Positions 8,343-17,356 of a DNA stretch of 64,000 nucleotides are shown piece after piece. Location of the stretch: assembly GCF_009830105.1 (NCBI RefSeq), contig NZ_WURB01000002.1, positions 62,001 to 126,000 of the forward strand, given 5' to 3'. The first letter of the stretch is position 1. The number at the start of each line of letters is the position of its first letter. The notes beneath the pieces are model-generated. The model was not told where the DNA came from, made no database searches, and saw nothing but the letters and a program-made list of their open reading frames with translations. A program made the translations under genes and the position numbers. This DNA is from Microvirga makkahensis (lineage in GTDB: Bacteria; Pseudomonadota; Alphaproteobacteria; Rhizobiales; Beijerinckiaceae).

Positions 8343-9683
8343 TTATTTGGCTGCAACGTCTTCAGGGTGGATGAGGGATTTCCTGTATGTCTCGGGGATC
8401 CGCGAGACCACCAAAAGAACTGCCACCGAAAGGACGGCCATGTAGATCGCAGGTGCAATCTTGCTTCCCGACTGGAGGATAAGCCAGGTTCCAAGAAACG
8501 GTGCCGTGCCACCGAAGATGGTATAGGCAAGGTTGTAGCTGATCGCGGACGCGCTGAAGCGGGTCCGGGTCGGGAAGAGCTCCAGGAGAGCAATGCCAAC
8601 AGGGCCCCAGAACAGGCCACAGCCAATAGCAAGTAAGCTTTGACCAATGATTGCTGTGAGAAGGCTTCCGCTGGCGGCCAGCAGATAGGCAGGGATACAG
8701 ACTGCTGCATTGATGATCAGGCCGATCAACAGGATCGGTTTGCGCCCGAACCTGTCAGAGAGGTGACCGCCGACGATCATCATCACGAACGCGGTAAAGA
8801 GGGCAATGCTGTTTGAGACCAAGGCCGCATTGCTGTTGAGACCAACTGTGGCCGTCAGATAGCTCACGAAGTATCCCGCTAGCGTGTAGAAGCCCAGGCT
8901 GGAGAAGGCTGCAAGAGCAAAACTGAAGCCCATCTGCTGCTTCTGGTCCCGGACGGCCTCAAGCATGGGGTTGGCCGCAACACGCTTGGCCGCCTGGGTC
9001 GCCTTGAACGCGGGCGATTCCTCCACTTTGTCCCGGATATAGAGCCCAACCAGGGCCAGCGGACCGCCAATCAGGAAGGGAATGCGCCATCCCCAGGAGG
9101 CGTAGGCCTCGCCGCTCAGGACGTTCGTCAGGAACAGCACGAGCAAGGCGGCAACAATCGGCGGCAGGTTGGCGAACGAATAGGTGAAGGCCACATACAA
9201 CCCGCGCCTGTCGGACGGTGCATGCTCGGCGACGAAGGAGTTTGATCCAACGGTCTCGCCGGCGGCCGAGATGCCCTGGATCAAACGACAGATCACCAGA
9301 AGGATCGGCGCGAGGATGCCGATCTGGGAGTATGTGGGCAACAGACCGATGCAGACCGTTGCCGCGCCCATCATAAGGATGACAAGCGATAGGACGCGCC
9401 GTCGGCCGATCCGATCGCCGAGGGGGCCGAACACGAAGCCGCCGAGCGGCCGCATCACGAAGCCCACGGCGTAGATTGCAAAGGTCGAAAGGAGGGCGGC
9501 CGTCGGATCGGAGTTCGGGAAGAACAGCTTCGCAATGATGGCAGCCGAATAGGCATAGACGACGAAGTCGTACCACTCGACGAACTGGCCGATGGCCGCA
9601 GAGCTCAAGACACGCCGTAGGACAGTCCTCTCATCCGTATGTGACGCGGCTCGGCCGCTAATCGAGCTTGCTTGAAGTGTCAT
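8343..9683 (-). CDS. MFS transporter of the metabolite:H+ symporter (MHS) family
   Basis: 446 residues with about twelve hydrophobic segments. The N-terminal signature FVEWYDFVVYAYSAAIIAKLFFP and the loop GDRIGRRRVLSLVILMMGAAT are typical of the MHS group (proline/betaine, alpha-ketoglutarate, shikimate and citrate symporters). A second conserved loop, GGHLSDRFGRKPILLIG, marks the C-terminal half. It lies 63 bases downstream of a nitrilase-family hydrolase gene and in the same direction, so it may import the amide or nitrile substrate or a related organic acid. Confidence 0.9.
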   Translation of the reverse strand: MTLQASSISGRAASHTDERTVLRRVLSSAAIGQFVEWYDFVVYAYSAAIIAKLFFPNSDPTAALLSTFAIYAVGFVMRPLGGFVFGPLGDRIGRRRVLSLVILMMGAATVCIGLLPTYSQIGILAPILLVICRLIQGISAAGETVGSNSFVAEHAPSDRRGLYVAFTYSFANLPPIVAALLVLFLTNVLSGEAYASWGWRIPFLIGGPLALVGLYIRDKVEESPAFKATQAAKRVAANPMLEAVRDQKQQMGFSFALAAFSSLGFYTLAGYFVSYLTATVGLNSNAALVSNSIALFTAFVMMIVGGHLSDRFGRKPILLIGLIINAAVCIPAYLLAASGSLLTAIIGQSLLAIGCGLFWGPVGIALLELFPTRTRFSASAISYNLAYTIFGGTAPFLGTWLILQSGSKIAPAIYMAVLSVAVLLVVSRIPETYRKSLIHPEDVAAK

Positions 9684-9746
9684 GATCTTCCTCCGTGGGT
9701 TGGGCCGGTTTCCTACCGGCGCTTATTCTGCGGGAACCGATTGGGA

Positions 9747-10559
9747 TCACTCGCCAGCAGTCACGACATACCGGCGGTGGGTCAGGCAGGGCAGGACGCG
9801 TCGCACATCGGCCAAACGCTCCTTACTGAGCCTTGCGATGGCCAGTCCTTCGCCACCGGCGACCGTTGCGGTAGCGACCCCGTTCGGATCAATCACCATG
9901 CTGAGGCCGACCGATGCGGGAGCGGGCTGGCAGGAAGCCGCGACGAAGCATGTGTTCTCGATCGCACGCGCCTTCAGGAGCGTTTCCCAGTGAAACTCCT
10001 TGAGCGGTCCCGCGACCCAGCCCGACGCGACGAGCAGCACATCCGCGCCCTTATCGACAAGCAGGCGGGACATCTCTGGGAAGCGGATATCGTAGCAGTT
10101 CAGGAGGCCAAACCGGAAACCCTGAAGATCGAAGGTGACCAACTCGCCGAAATCCGGCTGGAGGCGGGCGCGCTCGTTCTTATCCGACTCGCGATAGTGA
10201 AACGCGTCATACAGGTGGAGCTTTTGGTAGAGGCCGAGAACGGCACCGTCAGGCCCAGAGGCGATCATGACATTGCGAGCCAAGGAGCCCTCACCCCGGC
10301 CATACATTCCCGCGACCACTGCAATGCCGAGTCGCCCGGCAAGTGCCTTGACACCGGCTTCGAAGGCGTCCGCATGCTGATGGGCAGCATCGGCAATCTC
10401 TTCGGCGGAAGCGGTAAAATCGTACATGACCGCCTCGGGGAACACGACGATCGCTGCACCCTCAGCCGCGGCTCGAGCGCTGAGCCGTTCCATGGCCTGA
10501 AGGTTGAACGCGACGTCCTTAGTGCCGGCAAGCTGAGCCACAGCTACGGTGAGTTCCAC
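9747..10559 (-). CDS. carbon-nitrogen hydrolase (nitrilase superfamily)
   Basis: 270 residues from a GTG start at 10557-10559, chosen because AGGTGA lies just upstream and VELTVAVAQL is a normal nitrilase-family first strand; longer reading is possible up to 10649. The catalytic triad is visible: Glu42 in FPEAVMYDF, Lys113 in YQKLHLYDAF and Cys155 in LLNCYDIRFPEM. Length and motifs fit aliphatic amidases or omega-amidase-like enzymes that hydrolyse C-N bonds. Divergent from a LysR gene at 10735 and followed by an MFS transporter, together forming a small inducible utilisation locus. Confidence 0.88.
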   Translation of the reverse strand: MELTVAVAQLAGTKDVAFNLQAMERLSARAAAEGAAIVVFPEAVMYDFTASAEEIADAAHQHADAFEAGVKALAGRLGIAVVAGMYGRGEGSLARNVMIASGPDGAVLGLYQKLHLYDAFHYRESDKNERARLQPDFGELVTFDLQGFRFGLLNCYDIRFPEMSRLLVDKGADVLLVASGWVAGPLKEFHWETLLKARAIENTCFVAASCQPAPASVGLSMVIDPNGVATATVAGGEGLAIARLSKERLADVRRVLPCLTHRRYVVTAGE

Positions 10560-10734
10560 GCGCTTTTCACCTGGTCCTGACACGAATGGCGATCCTTCAA
10601 CGGTTTGGATTGAGTTCTGACGCGACCGCGGTGAGATACCGAATCTCACGACTACGGTGTTCCGCGATTTGACAGTAGCTTCTCTCCGGAGTCTAAGATT
10701 AATTGGGCACCAACTAATGCCGAGGAGGCATCAA

Positions 10735-11667
10735 TTGAACCGCACGCCTGACCTTGTGCGCCTGCGCTACTTCCTTGCTGTGGCAAACGCGTCGAGCTTT
10801 CGGGGAGCATCGGAAGCGCTCAACATTGCGCAACCCGCAGTCAGTCGGGCCGTCCAAATGCTCGAGGGCGAGTTGGGGTTCAAGTTGTTGGAGCGAACGA
10901 CGCGGCGGGTCACCTTGACAGAGGCAGGCGCTATCCTGGCGCGGGATGTCGAGGATGCGATGCAATTAATCAGCCAGTCGGTCCGGACGGCCCGGCAAGT
11001 CGCATCGGGCGAAGCCGGCGAATTGGTCATAGCCTACTCGGCCCAGGCCGCCCATGGACCCATGGCGGACCTTATTGTCCGCTTTCGGACAAAGTTCCCT
11101 CAAGCAAGGGTCAGTCTGTACCAGATGTCCTCGCAAGAGCAGATTCAGGCCATCGAAAGCGGCCGGATCGATGTCGGATTCCTTCTGTCAGCAGCCTGCA
11201 AGGGATCCGTTGCTCACATGGCCTTCGCGCAAGAGCGCTTCGTGCTTCTCGTCTCGAAGCGTCATCCCATAGCCCAGCGGTCCGAGATCTCGTTGAACGA
11301 TCTTGTCGATGTCCCGTTTGTCGTGGGCACCCGGAAGCGGTGGGATACATTTCGATCTCTTATCAGCAGTGCTTGTCTCAGCGCCGGCTTTCTTCCGGCC
11401 ATCGTCGAAGAGGCCGACGACGTGCCTGTCCTTCTCCAACTCATTGCTCTGGAGAGAGGAGTGACGCTCTACGGCTCGGCCATTATCCCCACGCTTCCAC
11501 CCGACATCACAGCCCTCCCCTTGTGCGATACCGATGCATGTTTCGGGGTGAGTATCGCATGGAGCAATCGATCACAAACTCCCCTCATCCGTGAATTTGT
11601 TTCATTTGTTGAGCAGTCTCGACCACAACGTCCCACAGAGCCAAAGGAAAGTTCTGCCGAACGGTGA
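10735..11667 (+). CDS. LysR family transcriptional regulator
   Basis: I choose the TTG at 10735 because GAGGAG precedes it by seven bases and the resulting protein (310 residues) starts right before the DNA-binding domain LVRLRYFLAVANASSFRGAS, with the recognition helix in LNIAQPAVSRAVQMLEGELG. An in-frame frame extends up to 10657. The effector domain is of the CbbR/BenM-like type (ELVIAYSAQAAHGPMADLIV). It is divergent from the nitrilase-type hydrolase and MFS genes and likely controls them. Confidence 0.9.
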   Translation: MNRTPDLVRLRYFLAVANASSFRGASEALNIAQPAVSRAVQMLEGELGFKLLERTTRRVTLTEAGAILARDVEDAMQLISQSVRTARQVASGEAGELVIAYSAQAAHGPMADLIVRFRTKFPQARVSLYQMSSQEQIQAIESGRIDVGFLLSAACKGSVAHMAFAQERFVLLVSKRHPIAQRSEISLNDLVDVPFVVGTRKRWDTFRSLISSACLSAGFLPAIVEEADDVPVLLQLIALERGVTLYGSAIIPTLPPDITALPLCDTDACFGVSIAWSNRSQTPLIREFVSFVEQSRPQRPTEPKESSAER

Positions 11668-11728
11668 TACTCCCAGATGGCCTCTGGGTGTTCACCAGTC
11701 GGCAGCTCGCCCCAATCTGTGCTTCCTC

Positions 11729-12295
11729 TCAAGCCACGGCACTGGCCGCTGCCGCACCTTGCGTCCGCCGGGTGGTAACAGCAGCAATGCCGACGATGGC
11801 TGCAATCAGCAGCATTCCGGTTTCGGCGAGGAAAGCCGCCGTGTAGCCGTGGGTCAACGCCTCCCCGACCCTCGCCACAACGCTTGCGTCGTTGCCGGCG
11901 GGACCTTCTTGCAGGATTGTTGCGGCTCCGGGCCGCCGCGTATTGGCCGCCGAGAGCGAGATGGTTGTCAGCACCACCAGTCCGAGCGTGGCTCCGATCT
12001 ACTGCGCCATGTTGACGAGCGCCGACGCCACGCCGGCCCGCTCTTCGGCAATGCCGTGAACAGCCGTGAGCGTCATCGTCACGGCAGCCATTCTCAGGCC
12101 GAATGAGGTGACGAAAGGCGCGGGCAGGACGTGCGCGGCATACGAGGATTCCACCGAGAGCGTCGCGAGCCGCTCGACCAGCTCGGAGCTAATGCCCGCC
12201 CCGAGGGTGATGCCGGCGCTGAAGGGCAGCGAGGCCACGCCCGTCCCAAGCGGGCTGAACAGCAGGACCTGCCCGAGGTAGAGCGTCAACAGGGT
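11729..12295 (-). pseudogene. remnant of a DHA2-type (EmrB/QacA) MFS drug exporter with an amber codon, truncated by an IS
   Basis: The minus-strand frame from 12295 reads NTLLTLYLGQVLLFSPLGTG and onward, typical of the second half of 14-span MFS exporters. It is stopped by TAG at 11999-12001 in GVASALVNMAQ(stop)IGATLGLVVL, where relatives have two glutamines, so CAG to TAG is the likely change. The frame continues open to 11729. The N-terminal half is absent: the sequence runs straight into the terminal repeat of the IS6-like element at 12296. Clearly non-functional. Confidence 0.85.
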
Positions 12296-13102
12296 GTTGT
12301 CACGTTAACCGCCGCCAAGCGCATTAAGGCCGATTGGGTCGCCGGACGGGCTCAAGCAGCAATGTTAGCCGCAGACATCCATTCCGCCATGGCAATGAGG
12401 CGGTGCAGACGCGTGGCAGGGGCGGAGCGGCTGGAGTGGGATGGAACGAAGAGATTGCGGACGGCCGAGAAGACAATGACGAACCGTTGCAGGTATCTGG
12501 GCGATCGAAAGCCTTGCATCGCCCGCTCGCGTCGACGGAACGGCAGATGTGAATCCTCCGCCCGATTGTTGAGCCCCTTGTGCGAGCGGTGCTCGACGTC
12601 TGGCATGACCTGACGCCGGGCGGCCGCATAGGAGCCGAGCTTGTCGGTGATCATCCGTCGTGGAAGGCAGCCCTGCTTCTTCAACAGGCGCCTTAGCAAG
12701 CGCTTGGCTGCCGCGGTGTTGCGGCGCGTCTGCACGACCTCATCAAGGACGTATCCGTCCTGGTCAACAGCTCGCCACAGCCAGTGTTTCTGGCCGGCAA
12801 TGGTGACCACGACCTCGTCGAGATGCCAAATGTCGCGGCGGCTCGGCGTCTTACGCCTGAGGCGGCGGGCGTAAGCTGGCCCGAACTTCAGCGCCCACCG
12901 GCGGACCGTCTCGTAAGAAACGACAATGCCGCGCTCCAGCAACATTTCCTCCACGAGCCGCAGGCTCAGTGGGAACCGGAAGTACAGCCAAACTGCATGA
13001 GCAATAATCTCAGATGGGAAGCGATGGCGTTTGTAGCTGACGGGTTTGCTCATGCCGGACCATCTACACCGCTCGATCTCATCTCCGGGTTAACGTGACA
13101 AC
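12296..13102 (-). mobile_element. IS6-like insertion sequence, 807 bp, with 15-bp perfect terminal inverted repeats
   Basis: The left end GTTGTCACGTTAACC (12296-12310) is the exact inverse of the right end GGTTAACGTGACAAC (13088-13102). One transposase gene fills the interior. The flanks (CAACAGGGT on the left, GCCGGCGGC on the right) show no target duplication, and both neighbouring genes are truncated at the element. That pattern fits IS6/IS26-type replicative transposition or recombination between two copies with loss of the intervening DNA. Confidence 0.88.
12352..13053 (-). CDS. IS6 family transposase
   Basis: A 233-residue DDE transposase that appears intact. The N-terminal zinc/HTH-like region (RHRFPSEIIAHAVWLYFRFP, VSYETVRRWALKFG) is followed by the catalytic acids: D in WHLDEVVVTI, D in MITDKLGSYAAA and E in NRAEDSHLPFRRRERAMQGF. 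Length and motif spacing match the IS6 family (IS26-like group). As the element is complete, it could still be mobile. Confidence 0.92.
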   Translation of the reverse strand: MSKPVSYKRHRFPSEIIAHAVWLYFRFPLSLRLVEEMLLERGIVVSYETVRRWALKFGPAYARRLRRKTPSRRDIWHLDEVVVTIAGQKHWLWRAVDQDGYVLDEVVQTRRNTAAAKRLLRRLLKKQGCLPRRMITDKLGSYAAARRQVMPDVEHRSHKGLNNRAEDSHLPFRRRERAMQGFRSPRYLQRFVIVFSAVRNLFVPSHSSRSAPATRLHRLIAMAEWMSAANIAA

Positions 13103-13412
13103 GCCGGCGGCCGGGCTGATGATCTGTCCCGAACAGCAGTCGCATCTCGAGTTTGAGGATTTCTGGCATGCGCTCGGAGCGCTCGCACCGCTGCATCGCG
13201 AGGCCTTGATCCTGGTCGGTGCCCAGGGGCTTTCCTATGAGGAAGCGGCCGGCGTGTGTGGCGTCGCCATCGGAACGATCAAGAGTCGGGTCAACTGGGC
13301 TCGCACCCACCTCATGGCATTGCTGCAGATCGAAGCCAGCCACGAGTTCGGGCCGGACGACATCCTCAAGGCTGTGGTCGGCCTCGACCGACCTAATGCC
13401 GGGAGCGATTAG
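13103..13412 (+). pseudogene. 5'-truncated ECF sigma factor (EcfG-like), region 4 only
   Basis: The frame emerging from the IS right end encodes FWHALGALAPLHREALILVG, then GLSYEEAAGVCGVAIGTIKSR and VNWARTHLMALL, a sigma-70 region 4 of the EcfG/general-stress type. Region 2 and the linker are missing, replaced by the IS. A GTG inside the IS terminal repeat (13095) could start translation of a region-4-only fragment, but it would lack the core-binding region. Probably a dead gene; alternatively a fragment that competes for anti-sigma factor. Confidence 0.8.
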
Positions 13413-13561
13413 CTCGGGCGCCGCAGGCGAGGTGATACCTCAGGTCGGGACTGGCTTCCGATGGGAGAAATCTGGGCCATCGTCCCTGCAGGTTGTATAA
13501 CTCCCTCGCGAATGCGTGCTGTTGTCGAGAGACCCATCTGACAGTTGATGGAGCATTGTGC

Positions 13562-13789
13562 ATGAAGAGAGCCCGTACGCTTTACAGCAGCCCGAACGGC
13601 GACCGCTGGTATCTCATCCGCGACACCTCGGGGGAGATCTTCATCCGGCACGAGGCCAACGTGGCCTCCGGAGGTCACGTGGCGCATATCGATCTCGGCA
13701 CGTTTCTCAGCTCCGGGAAGGGGCCCGAGCATCAGGAACTGCTCCGATTGATCGGAACACTGGTCGATGAGCATCCCGTTCGCTCGTGA
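13562..13789 (+). CDS. small conserved protein of unknown function
   Basis: 75 residues from ATG 13562, with GGAG 11 bases upstream. The sequence MKRARTLYSSPNGDRWYLIR, then RHEANVASGGHVAHIDLGTFL and a C-terminal EHQELLRLIGTLV, looks like a compact beta-alpha fold: a nucleobase- or DNA-binding-like small domain seen in many rhizobial hypothetical proteins. I cannot give a function. No membrane segment or signal. Confidence 0.6.
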   Translation: MKRARTLYSSPNGDRWYLIRDTSGEIFIRHEANVASGGHVAHIDLGTFLSSGKGPEHQELLRLIGTLVDEHPVRS

Positions 13790-14088
13790 ATGCGCATTGG
13801 GAGCGGGCAGGCTCGAGCCAAGCGCGGTTCCGAAGGCATGGAACTGGCGCTCCAGAGGCCTGGTGGCCTGCATGGATGTCCTGGTAACGCCTCACGCGCG
13901 TGCGAGGATTTCTCCGTTCTCCTGAGAGGCAGTTGGCGCGCACCGAGGACGCCTTCGGACTCAGCTGCCGATCTGGGCACTGCCAGTGACCTTCTTCAAG
14001 GTGAAACAACCAGGCGAAGGCTACCATGGCCCGAGGAGCCGGACCATGATCCTCCAGCCGCGAATTGATCACGGAAGGTGTTGCGTGA
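13790..14088. other. intergenic stretch, nothing recognised
   Basis: About 300 bases between a small gene and the convergent hemerythrin-fusion gene. Open frames exist on both strands, but none has a plausible composition, a ribosome site or a recognisable product. Confidence 0.4.
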
Positions 14089-14958
14089 TCAGCGTTGCGC
14101 CTGCTCGCGGCCGCGGGTGGTGATCGCTACGATGCGCTCGCGCACGGGGCCCTGATGACGGGTGGAGCGCACGAGCCCCTTCCGCTCCAGGTCGGCCACG
14201 ACGGCATAGGTGGTTCCGATGGGCAGACGCAGGCGGGACGAGACATCCTGGACTGACGTGCGCGTGCGCTGCGCGACGTCCTTCAACACCTCGGCCCCGT
14301 ACTGCCTCCGTCTCCGTCCAGTGCGGCTCATGAGGCCTCCGAGACGGCCGAGCACCGGGGCTCGGGACAGGAGAAGTTGCGTCGGGGTCCGGTCCGTGAG
14401 CCCTCTCAATGCGCCACCGCGCCAGGCCGCAAAGGCGAGCGCGCCCGCCGCGGCTCCAACGAGGGCTCCCAGGAGCAGGCCCGACGAGGGCACATCCCAG
14501 CCGCCCTGCCGCGCCCGCAGCGCCTCGATGTTCTCCTCCACGTATTCGTGGCGGAGTTCGCGGAACTCCTCCTCGTCCAGGATCTCACGTGCGAGCGGCA
14601 GAAGCTCGTGCTCCTCGCGATGGAAATGCCCCTCGATCAAAGCCGCCAGATCGCGGAACCGTTGGGTCCAATCCTGGGTGCCTTTGTCGCGCACACGGGC
14701 GAGCTCGCCAAGCCGGCGTTCGATCTCCTCATGCTCATGTTCCAGTTCGTCGACAAGGTGTTCGGCGCGGTCATGGTCCTCCAGCGCGTCGTAGAGGCTT
14801 TCTTCCTCGGCCTCGAAGTGACGCCGGAGCTCGGTGTCGAGATCTCTGAACAGGCGTTCCCGGCTTCGGACGCCGCCGTCCGGAAAGGCCCGGGGGATCT
14901 CCCCGCACAGGTCGGCGATGTTGGCGTGGTCATTCGCAATCAGCTGCCAAAGGTCCAT
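14089..14958 (-). CDS. hemerythrin HHE domain protein fused to a C-terminal winged-helix domain
   Basis: 289 residues from ATG 14956-14958, chosen for AAAGGAGTGA just upstream. Residues 1-150 form a hemerythrin-like bundle with iron-ligand type histidines and acids (NDHANIADLC, RHFEAEEESLYDAL, HLVDELEHEHEEIE, HFHREEHELLP). A glycine/alanine-rich hydrophobic stretch follows (about 165-185, LLLGALVGAAAGALAFAAW), then a roughly 80-residue winged helix (VAQRTRTSVQDVSSRLRLPI, YAVVADLERKGLVRST). This suggests a membrane-associated oxygen/NO or redox sensor carrying a DNA-binding-like domain. The fusion is unusual. An EcfG-type promoter lies upstream. Confidence 0.8.
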   Translation of the reverse strand: MDLWQLIANDHANIADLCGEIPRAFPDGGVRSRERLFRDLDTELRRHFEAEEESLYDALEDHDRAEHLVDELEHEHEEIERRLGELARVRDKGTQDWTQRFRDLAALIEGHFHREEHELLPLAREILDEEEFRELRHEYVEENIEALRARQGGWDVPSSGLLLGALVGAAAGALAFAAWRGGALRGLTDRTPTQLLLSRAPVLGRLGGLMSRTGRRRRQYGAEVLKDVAQRTRTSVQDVSSRLRLPIGTTYAVVADLERKGLVRSTRHQGPVRERIVAITTRGREQAQR

Positions 14959-14989
14959 AGCGTCACTCCTTTGATCGAAAGCACGTAGT

Positions 14990-15015
14990 AACGGGAGCGA
15001 AACAGGAGCAGTTCC
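14990..15015 (-). promoter_or_regulatory. EcfG-type (general stress sigma) promoter for the hemerythrin fusion gene
   Basis: On the minus strand GGAAC (15011-15015) is followed after exactly 17 bases by CGTT (14990-14993), the consensus for the alphaproteobacterial general stress sigma factor. The ATG of the gene is 32 bases downstream of the -10 element. It was the only perfect match I found in an intergenic region of the window. Confidence 0.75.
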
Positions 15016-15215
15016 GGTCGGTCGCCACGCCCAGGGGCCGGTCTCGGAGTTGTTTTGCACGTCCCACTTCTCCGAGATGGCCCTCTCTTCACCCGCCGTC
15101 GCAACGGCTTTGACACGGCGTGCTGCACCCTCCTCCATCGATAAACCGAGAAGGGCCTGCGAAGTTTATGGGTCAGTCCACCGTTGCGTTCTTCATGGCT
15201 GAAGGATGACCGACG

Positions 15216-16271
15216 ATGGGAGGTGACATCTGGTTATGGGTGGCATTCGCAGTTCTCGTGGTGGGGCTCCTCGTGCTCGACCTCGGTGTCCTGCACCGGG
15301 AGGCGCGTGCCATTGGTGTCGGGGAGGCCCTGTGGCTGAGCCTGGGCTACATCATCCTCGCTCCCCTATTCGCCGCCGGGGTGTACTGGTTCCTCGGCCG
15401 GCAGGCTGGCGTCGAGTTCCTCACCGGCTACTTCATCGAGAAGTCCCTCTCCATCGACAACATCTTCGTCTTCGTCCTGATTTTCTCCAACTTCGGCGTT
15501 CCAGCCGCCTACCAGCAACGGGTTCTTTTCTGGGGCGTGCTCGGCGCGCTGGCGTTGCGCGCCGTCCTGGTCTTCGCCGGCGTTCAACTCCTGCATGCGT
15601 TCGCCTGGATGACGCTGGTCTTCGGCGCGTTCCTGATCATCACCGGGATCCGGATGCTGTTCGCGGCAGAGGGCAAGCCCGATCTCCAGAACAACGCGGT
15701 CCTCAAGCTTCTTCGCCGCCGGTTGCCGGTCACGGAGGACTACGAAGGGACGCACTTTCTGGTCCGGCGCGACGGCGCGCTGTACGTGACGCCGCTGTTC
15801 CTGGTGCTGGTGATGGTCGAGTTCACCGACCTGGTGTTCGCCGTCGACTCCATCCCGGCGATCCTGGCGATCACGCAGGACCCGTTCATCGTCTACACGT
15901 CCAATGTGATGGCCATCCTCGGGCTGCGGGCGCTTTACTTCGCGCTCGCTGGAATCGCGAAGCGGTTCGTCTACCTCAAATATGCGCTGTCGCTGATCCT
16001 CGTGCTGGTCGGCGTCAAGATGACGGTCAACCATCTCTATGGCGGCAAGATCATTCCCACCGAGGTGACGCTGCTGGCCACCGCCGTCCTGATCGTCGGG
16101 GCGATCGGGTTATCGTTGCTCCGGACACGCACGCCAAAGCCGGGAGAGGAGGTCAGGATGCCCACCGGCTGGGTGCCGGGCAGCCGCTCACAACCGAACC
16201 GGGCACAAACACTCTATCTGGCATCGAACGGTACTGCAGGGTCGAAGGGTCAGGTTACGGAACACCGATGA
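15216..16271 (+). CDS. TerC family integral membrane protein (Alx-like)
   Basis: 351 residues, nine or so hydrophobic segments. The family landmarks are FLTGYFIEKSLSIDNIFVFV and VMVEFTDLVFAVDSIPAILA, two acid-bearing membrane segments that in TerC/Alx/MgtA-type proteins are thought to bind metal ions (manganese export in the Alx branch). The last 45 residues are hydrophilic and poorly conserved. Start ATG 15216 with GAAGGATG upstream. Divergent from the hemerythrin gene, 257 bases apart. Confidence 0.92.
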   Translation: MGGDIWLWVAFAVLVVGLLVLDLGVLHREARAIGVGEALWLSLGYIILAPLFAAGVYWFLGRQAGVEFLTGYFIEKSLSIDNIFVFVLIFSNFGVPAAYQQRVLFWGVLGALALRAVLVFAGVQLLHAFAWMTLVFGAFLIITGIRMLFAAEGKPDLQNNAVLKLLRRRLPVTEDYEGTHFLVRRDGALYVTPLFLVLVMVEFTDLVFAVDSIPAILAITQDPFIVYTSNVMAILGLRALYFALAGIAKRFVYLKYALSLILVLVGVKMTVNHLYGGKIIPTEVTLLATAVLIVGAIGLSLLRTRTPKPGEEVRMPTGWVPGSRSQPNRAQTLYLASNGTAGSKGQVTEHR

Positions 16272-16433
16272 GCTATCTCTCCCGGAGCGGCCGTTCATCC
16301 AGAGCTTAATTGGATAGCGCTCCTGGTGACTTCGAGCCACAGGACAGGTAGGGCCGCTGGTCAGGGAGCGGCATGCTCCTCTGACACAGCCAGCGGAGAG
16401 GCGCTGCCAGGCACTGCTGACTTCCACCTTGCC

Positions 16434-16955
16434 TTAGGCAGCAAGAGCCGTCTCATCCCAGTGGTAAGGGACGATGAAGGCCGCAGGCGCCGCCGGGTCG
16501 GGGCTCCGCCCCATGCCGACCAGCCGCAGGGCCGCCTTGACCTCGTCCAGCCTAGAGGGCTCGCCTTCCGGCATGCCCTCGGTATGGGCGAGATCAAGCA
16601 GATGCTCGTCCCAGGCCCAGCGCCCCAGGATCTCGCGCTTGCAATCGATCGTCAGAAGTGGATGGCGCACGACATCATGAGGGGAACCGAACACGCAGGC
16701 CGGATTGACGAAGGCTCGGTCGAGATCCGGCAGGAGTGGCGGATCGTGTCGGCTGGAGCGGTCGCGCAGCCATGATGCCCATGGCACGACCTCCGCAGGG
16801 CCTGTGCCTGCCGCCTGCTTGGCGATCTGTGGAGGCGCGGTATCGGCCAGGCTGTCGGAATCCCCATTCCTACCCGTCTTGGTCCAAGGCTGGCCAGCGA
16901 TCAGGAAAGCGGGGGACAGTTGGCTGTATGCGGTTTCAATCGTCTGATGCTCCAT
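16434..16955 (-). CDS. hypothetical protein sharing a domain with the product at 17357-17665
   Basis: 173 residues, start with GAGGAG a few bases upstream. The C-terminal half (GSPHDVVRHPLLTIDCKREI, LGRWAWDEHLLDLAH, RLDEVKAALRLVG) aligns with the protein at 17357-17665 (FRDPQEVLAHPALDISDKRA, ILAGWASDACAVE, LDDILDALQAL). The shared pattern is a short helical module of the form DP-x-x-V-L-x-x-P-x-L, then K-R-x-I-L-x-x-W-A. The N-terminal half is unique and looks disordered. Third gene of a likely three-gene minus-strand operon. Function unknown. Confidence 0.65.
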   Translation of the reverse strand: MEHQTIETAYSQLSPAFLIAGQPWTKTGRNGDSDSLADTAPPQIAKQAAGTGPAEVVPWASWLRDRSSRHDPPLLPDLDRAFVNPACVFGSPHDVVRHPLLTIDCKREILGRWAWDEHLLDLAHTEGMPEGEPSRLDEVKAALRLVGMGRSPDPAAPAAFIVPYHWDETALAA

Positions 16956-17003
16956 GGCACTCCTCTAGGTGCACGTCAGGTGGTGATCATTTCTCGATGG
17001 CAT

Positions 17004-17342
17004 TCAGTTGGCAGGGAACGGCCCGAGCCAGAGACGCAGCCCGAGGCTTACGGTGAACAAGAGGGCCCCCTCGTCCCAGGCAGTCAGGTGCGATGCCAAC
17101 GGATGATCCCCCCGCAAGGCCGCAAGGCCGATCGAGGCGATCCCGGCCAGGAACAGCAGACCGGCGAACGCGAAGGGCATCAGGTGGAGTGGCGCGAGGG
17201 CGGCAAAGCACAGGCAGAACGCCACCGCCATGCAGCAGCGTTCCAGCCCCTCCCGGTTGATCTCCTGCGGGCGGCGGCGATCCTCGTGAGGATCAAGCCA
17301 GTCCGGCAGGCGCGGCCAGCCGCGTGGGTCGAGCGTGGTCAT
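17004..17342 (-). CDS. small membrane protein of unknown function
   Basis: 112 residues with two or three hydrophobic segments (CCMAVAFCLCFAALAPLHLM, FAFAGLLFLAGIASIGLAAL and a weaker one near the C-terminus), preceded by a charged N-terminus (DWLDPHEDRRRPQEINREGL). It sits between two genes that share a helical module, 14 bases after the first and 48 before the second, so the three are probably one operon. Confidence 0.6.
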   Translation of the reverse strand: MTTLDPRGWPRLPDWLDPHEDRRRPQEINREGLERCCMAVAFCLCFAALAPLHLMPFAFAGLLFLAGIASIGLAALRGDHPLASHLTAWDEGALLFTVSLGLRLWLGPFPAN

Positions 17343-17356
17343 GGCACCCTCCCTCC

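Noticed and set aside
15236..16309. 357-codon open frame in another frame of the TerC gene
   Set aside because: Arginine/proline-rich shadow of the TerC gene.
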